Positions 15,852 through 18,417 of a stretch of DNA of 18,417 nucleotides are shown one piece after another; the stretch's first letter is position 1, and each line of letters opens with the position of its first letter. Position numbers and translations under genes: made by a program. This DNA is from an uncultured Porphyromonadaceae bacterium. Its GTDB lineage: Bacteria; Bacteroidota; Bacteroidia; Bacteroidales; Muribaculaceae. Below the pieces are notes generated by a model. That model did not search any database. It worked only from the letters and a program-made list of their open reading frames with translations, and was not told the origin of the DNA. Where the stretch lies: assembly GCA_947175225.1 (NCBI GenBank), contig CAMWLX010000023.1, positions 1 through 18,417 of the forward strand, read 5' to 3'.

Positions 15852-16982
15852 ATGAAGAATATACTTATCACGGGAGGGGCAGGCTTCATCGGAAGTCACG
15901 TAGTCAGACTATTCGTAAATAAATATCCCGATTATCATATTGTCAACCTGGATAAATTGACATACGCCGGCAATCTTGCCAACCTTAAGGATATTGAGGA
16001 CAAACCAAACTACACATTCGTTCGCGCCGACATTGCAGATCTTGATGAGATGAGACGCATTGTGAAGGAATATGAAATCGACGGCATAATTCATCTTGCT
16101 GCTGAGAGCCACGTCGATCGTTCGATAAAGGATCCTTTTACTTTCGCACGGACCAATGTGATGGGTACTCTTGCCCTCCTTCAAGCTGCAAAGGAATATT
16201 GGGAATCCCTTCCTGATAAATATGAAGGGAAACGTTTCTATCACATCTCTACAGATGAAGTATATGGAGCACTTGAGTTGACTCATCCTGAAGGAGTTCC
16301 CGCTCCATTTACCACCAAGGCTTCCAGCGAAGACGATATGGCATACGGCACTGAATTCTTCCTTGAGACCACAAAATACAATCCACACTCTCCATACTCT
16401 GCATCAAAGGCAAGCAGCGACCATTTCGTACGTGCATATCATGACACCTACGGCATGCCGACAATTGTAACTAACTGCTCCAACAACTACGGTCCCTACC
16501 AGTTCCCTGAAAAACTGATTCCACTTTTCATCAACAATATCCGCCACGGCAAGCCGCTTCCGGTATATGGCAAGGGTGAAAATGTACGCGACTGGCTCTT
16601 TGTAGAAGATCATGCACGTGCCATCGACCTCATCTTCCATGAAGGTAAGATTGCTGACACATACAATATCGGTGGCTTCAATGAATGGAAAAACATCGAC
16701 CTCATCAAGGTCATCATAAAGACTGTTGACCGTCTTCTCGGCAATCCAGAAGGGCAATCCGATAAGCTCATCACATTCGTCACAGACCGCCTCGGTCATG
16801 ATATGCGGTATGCTATCGACAGCCGTAAACTTCAATCAGAACTTGGTTGGGAACCAAGCCTGCAGTTTGAAGAAGGCATAGAAAAGACTGTCCGCTGGTA
16901 TCTTGACAATCAGGAGTGGATGGACAACATCACTTCCGGCGAATATGAAAAATACTACGACGATATGTACAAAGACCGATAA
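15852..16982 (+). CDS. rmlB: dTDP-glucose 4,6-dehydratase RmlB
   Basis: This enzyme converts dTDP-glucose to dTDP-4-keto-6-deoxyglucose using bound NAD+, the second pathway step. The 376-residue length is slightly longer than the roughly 350-360 of enterobacterial RmlB; the extra sequence (about residues 140-175) lies between STDEVYG and Y-x3-K, as I recall from Bacteroidetes versions. Motifs: TGGAGFIG (7-14), HLAAESHVDRSI, STDEVYG with catalytic Asp135/Glu136, YSASK (Tyr182, Lys186), SNNYGPYQFPEKLIPLF and KGENVRDWLFVEDH. It completes the set, in the order A-C-D-B. Confidence 0.97.
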   Translation: MKNILITGGAGFIGSHVVRLFVNKYPDYHIVNLDKLTYAGNLANLKDIEDKPNYTFVRADIADLDEMRRIVKEYEIDGIIHLAAESHVDRSIKDPFTFARTNVMGTLALLQAAKEYWESLPDKYEGKRFYHISTDEVYGALELTHPEGVPAPFTTKASSEDDMAYGTEFFLETTKYNPHSPYSASKASSDHFVRAYHDTYGMPTIVTNCSNNYGPYQFPEKLIPLFINNIRHGKPLPVYGKGENVRDWLFVEDHARAIDLIFHEGKIADTYNIGGFNEWKNIDLIKVIIKTVDRLLGNPEGQSDKLITFVTDRLGHDMRYAIDSRKLQSELGWEPSLQFEEGIEKTVRWYLDNQEWMDNITSGEYEKYYDDMYKDR

Positions 16983-17015
16983 TCAGAAATCTAAGTTTCG
17001 TAAGCGAAAGTTGGC

Positions 17016-18062
17016 ATGATGGAAAGGAAAAAAATTAATTGGATATTAATTCTACAAGGCTGGACAATGTTGTGGGTTGTCTTAGGACATTCACCACTTA
17101 ACATGGATGAATCGATGCCGCAATTTGCAAAAATCATATTTCACATTGCATATTCTTTTCATATGCCTCTTTTCATCTTGATTTCAGGCTATTTGTTCTA
17201 TTTGACACGTCTATATACAAGAACTGAACAATTAGAAGAGGGCAAAAACAGATGGTCCTATAAAGCTATTATTATCGACAAACTTAAACGTCTTGGAATA
17301 CCCTTTATCGTATTCACTCTCATAGCTATGGCAATGAAAGTGATGTTTCCCGATGATATGGCACGCTCCACATCATTTTCAATTGGAGAAATAGTGCACG
17401 CTATTATTTATCCACGAGAAGGGCCTCTTCTGGAGATGTGGTTTGTGGCAGTGATTATGTGGATGTTTGTTCTTACACCGGTATGGGAATGGAGTTTCAA
17501 GTCTGGTCTCCGTACAATCCTCGTCTTGATTATTCTATTGTCTCTCAATTTATGGACTAAATACTTACCAATAGGATCCTTTTTATGCCTTCGAGATACG
17601 GCAAAATTTGGGATATACTTCTACTTAGGCATGCTGGCATGCAAATACGGAACAGATAATGTATTTAAAGCTTACAGATACCGTATTCTTCTAATTGCTG
17701 CTATGTGCTATGTAGTATGTATGGTGATCAATTTTGAATTAGGAACTGCGCTGTGCGGAATAGCATTCTCAGTATGCCTGGCCTTTGTCCTTGATCAGCA
17801 TGCTCCTAAATCATTTTCTTCTTTCCGAAGTTATACATATCAGATATTTCTAATAGGTATTTTTGCCCAAATTTTAATAAAAATGATCTATAAGCGTGTC
17901 TCTTTCATGGACATTGCTATCGCTAATCCAATGCTCATATATGTAGCATTCTTTTTGGTATGTCTTGTAATGGGATTATATATACCCATCATAGTATCAA
18001 AAATAGCAGAAAAAACAAATTGGAATCCGGTTTTATTAAGTCTGGGATTGAAAAAGAAATAA
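17016..18062 (+). CDS. Acyltransferase-3 family membrane O-acyltransferase
   Basis: A 348-residue integral membrane protein with about 10 hydrophobic helices. The N-terminus has WTMLWVVLGHSPL with His25, the catalytic-type His of the acyltransferase-3 (OafA/NodX/WecH) family, then FHMPLFILISGYLF and, about residue 140, EMWFVAVIMW, also typical. It probably O-acylates the surface polysaccharide, taking the acyl group from cytoplasmic acyl-CoA. Two adjacent ATGs (17016 and 17019) are possible starts. A 5-bp hairpin (TTTCG-taag-CGAAA, 16996-17009) lies just upstream; it has no T run and should not stop transcription. It is the last gene before the terminator. The substrate could also be another envelope glycan. 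Confidence 0.83.
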   Translation: MMERKKINWILILQGWTMLWVVLGHSPLNMDESMPQFAKIIFHIAYSFHMPLFILISGYLFYLTRLYTRTEQLEEGKNRWSYKAIIIDKLKRLGIPFIVFTLIAMAMKVMFPDDMARSTSFSIGEIVHAIIYPREGPLLEMWFVAVIMWMFVLTPVWEWSFKSGLRTILVLIILLSLNLWTKYLPIGSFLCLRDTAKFGIYFYLGMLACKYGTDNVFKAYRYRILLIAAMCYVVCMVINFELGTALCGIAFSVCLAFVLDQHAPKSFSSFRSYTYQIFLIGIFAQILIKMIYKRVSFMDIAIANPMLIYVAFFLVCLVMGLYIPIIVSKIAEKTNWNPVLLSLGLKKK

Positions 18063-18079
18063 GACTGTTCATAATTCTT

Positions 18080-18117
18080 AAAAAACGCCGCAACCATAGA
18101 GGTTGCGGCGTTTTTTT
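18080..18117. terminator. Strong bidirectional intrinsic terminator
   Basis: The arms 18080-18095 and 18101-18116 are perfectly complementary. They comprise ten GC-rich pairs (CGCCGCAACC against GGTTGCGGCG) with flanking A6/T7 tracts and an ATAGA loop. The A tract on one side and the T tract on the other make it functional in both directions, so it ends the + strand polysaccharide operon and the convergent rsmA transcript. Confidence 0.95.
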
Positions 18118-18118
18118 A

Positions 18119-18417
18119 TCAGTTTAGAGCCTTCGTAAGATATATGAACTGTTCTACTGACAGGCGTTCCGGACGCTCTTTCAGAATTGGATCTTCAAGC
18201 AGTCGGCTATCTGGAGGAATCATGCCGGAAAGGGAATTCCGAAGAGTTTTGCGACGTTGCCCAAAAGCGGTCTTCACTACCGTCTTGAATTTCTTTTCGT
18301 CTACTCCCAGTTCGGTGCGAGAATTGCGTGTAAGTCTAAGCACTCCACTTCTTACCTTTGGAGGAGGAGAAAACACCCCTGGTTCTACCGTAAACAGATA
18401 TTCACAATCATACCATG
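18119..18417 (-). CDS. rsmA: 16S rRNA dimethyladenosine transferase RsmA (KsgA), C-terminal part
   Basis: The minus-strand frame is open from the window end to the TGA at 18119-18121, giving the last 99 or so residues. The GTG at 18374-18376 is internal, because clear RsmA sequence continues upstream (WYDCEYLFTVEPGVFSPPPK). The region PGVFSPPPKVRSGVLRL, FKTVVKTAFGQRRKTLRNSL and ERPERLSVEQFIYL is the classic C-terminal part of RsmA, which dimethylates two adjacent adenosines near the 3' end of 16S rRNA during small-subunit maturation. The stop codon lies 2 bases past the terminator. It is a housekeeping gene and marks the chromosomal border of the polysaccharide locus. Confidence 0.95.
   Translation of the reverse strand, partial: WYDCEYLFTVEPGVFSPPPKVRSGVLRLTRNSRTELGVDEKKFKTVVKTAFGQRRKTLRNSLSGMIPPDSRLLEDPILKERPERLSVEQFIYLTKALN

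Noticed and set aside
15909..16388. Long minus-strand open frames inside rmlB, the BCCT gene and others (up to 159 codons)
   Set aside because: They lie opposite well-conserved genes, have no recognisable motifs, and reflect codon bias of the real strand.
16996..17009. Terminator between rmlB and the acyltransferase
   Set aside because: The TTTCG-taag-CGAAA stem is only 5 bp and is not followed by a T run, so readthrough is expected.
1..18417. Mobile elements, CRISPR arrays, tRNA or rRNA genes
   Set aside because: No transposase or integrase sequences, direct-repeat arrays or cloverleaf-like RNA sequences were recognised anywhere in the window.

Overview
The window is an AT-rich stretch of a Bacteroidales-type genome. 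The evidence for this is a TAnnTTTG-like promoter element, start codons without clear Shine-Dalgarno sequences, Bacteroidetes-style protein sequences (TorF-like barrel, a long RmlB, Wzx), and the RsmA tail at the right edge. I cannot place the family or genus from sequence alone. The window carries the distal part of a Wzx/Wzy-type surface polysaccharide (capsule or O-antigen) locus. Every complete gene is on the + strand. The only minus-strand gene is the housekeeping rsmA at the right edge.

Layout: (1) 1-1028 is the 3' part of a GT4 glycosyltransferase. (2) 1029-1343 is the only gap longer than 300 bases. It holds a candidate promoter, a T9 run, two inverted repeats and a 31-codon small ORF. 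(3) 1344-6985 is a phosphocholine module: a TorF-like outer-membrane barrel, a LicC-type cytidylyltransferase, a nucleotidyltransferase-choline kinase fusion (LicCA-like), a BCCT transporter and a LicD phosphocholine transferase. (4) 6990-13512 is the glycan assembly module: Wzx flippase, Wzy polymerase, a hexapeptide acyltransferase, a GT2 rhamnosyltransferase-like enzyme, a GT4 enzyme and a DUF1972/GT4 rhamnosyltransferase-like enzyme. (5) 13538-16982 is a complete dTDP-L-rhamnose cassette in the order rmlA-C-D-B. (6) 17016-18062 is a membrane O-acyltransferase. (7) A strong bidirectional terminator at 18080-18117 separates the locus from convergent rsmA.

Working model (inference): choline crosses the outer membrane, perhaps through the barrel, and is imported by the BCCT carrier. 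It is phosphorylated by the LicA-like domain, activated to CDP-choline by the LicC-like enzyme, and transferred by LicD to a rhamnose-containing repeat unit. That unit is also O-acylated, flipped by Wzx and polymerised by Wzy. Gene spacing (4-bp ATGA overlaps, a TAATG junction, gaps mostly under 45 bases) is consistent with one transcript from about 1100 to 18117. The initiating sugar-phosphate transferase and the Wza/Wzc export genes are not in the window.

The most interesting feature is the phosphocholine module. A BCCT carrier stands where LicB usually does, and an outer-membrane barrel is tightly coupled to it. Two paralogous LicC/LicCA proteins show reciprocal decay: one keeps the nucleotidyltransferase motif but only a stub of what may be the kinase N-lobe; the other keeps the kinase but has lost the usual nucleotidyltransferase signature.
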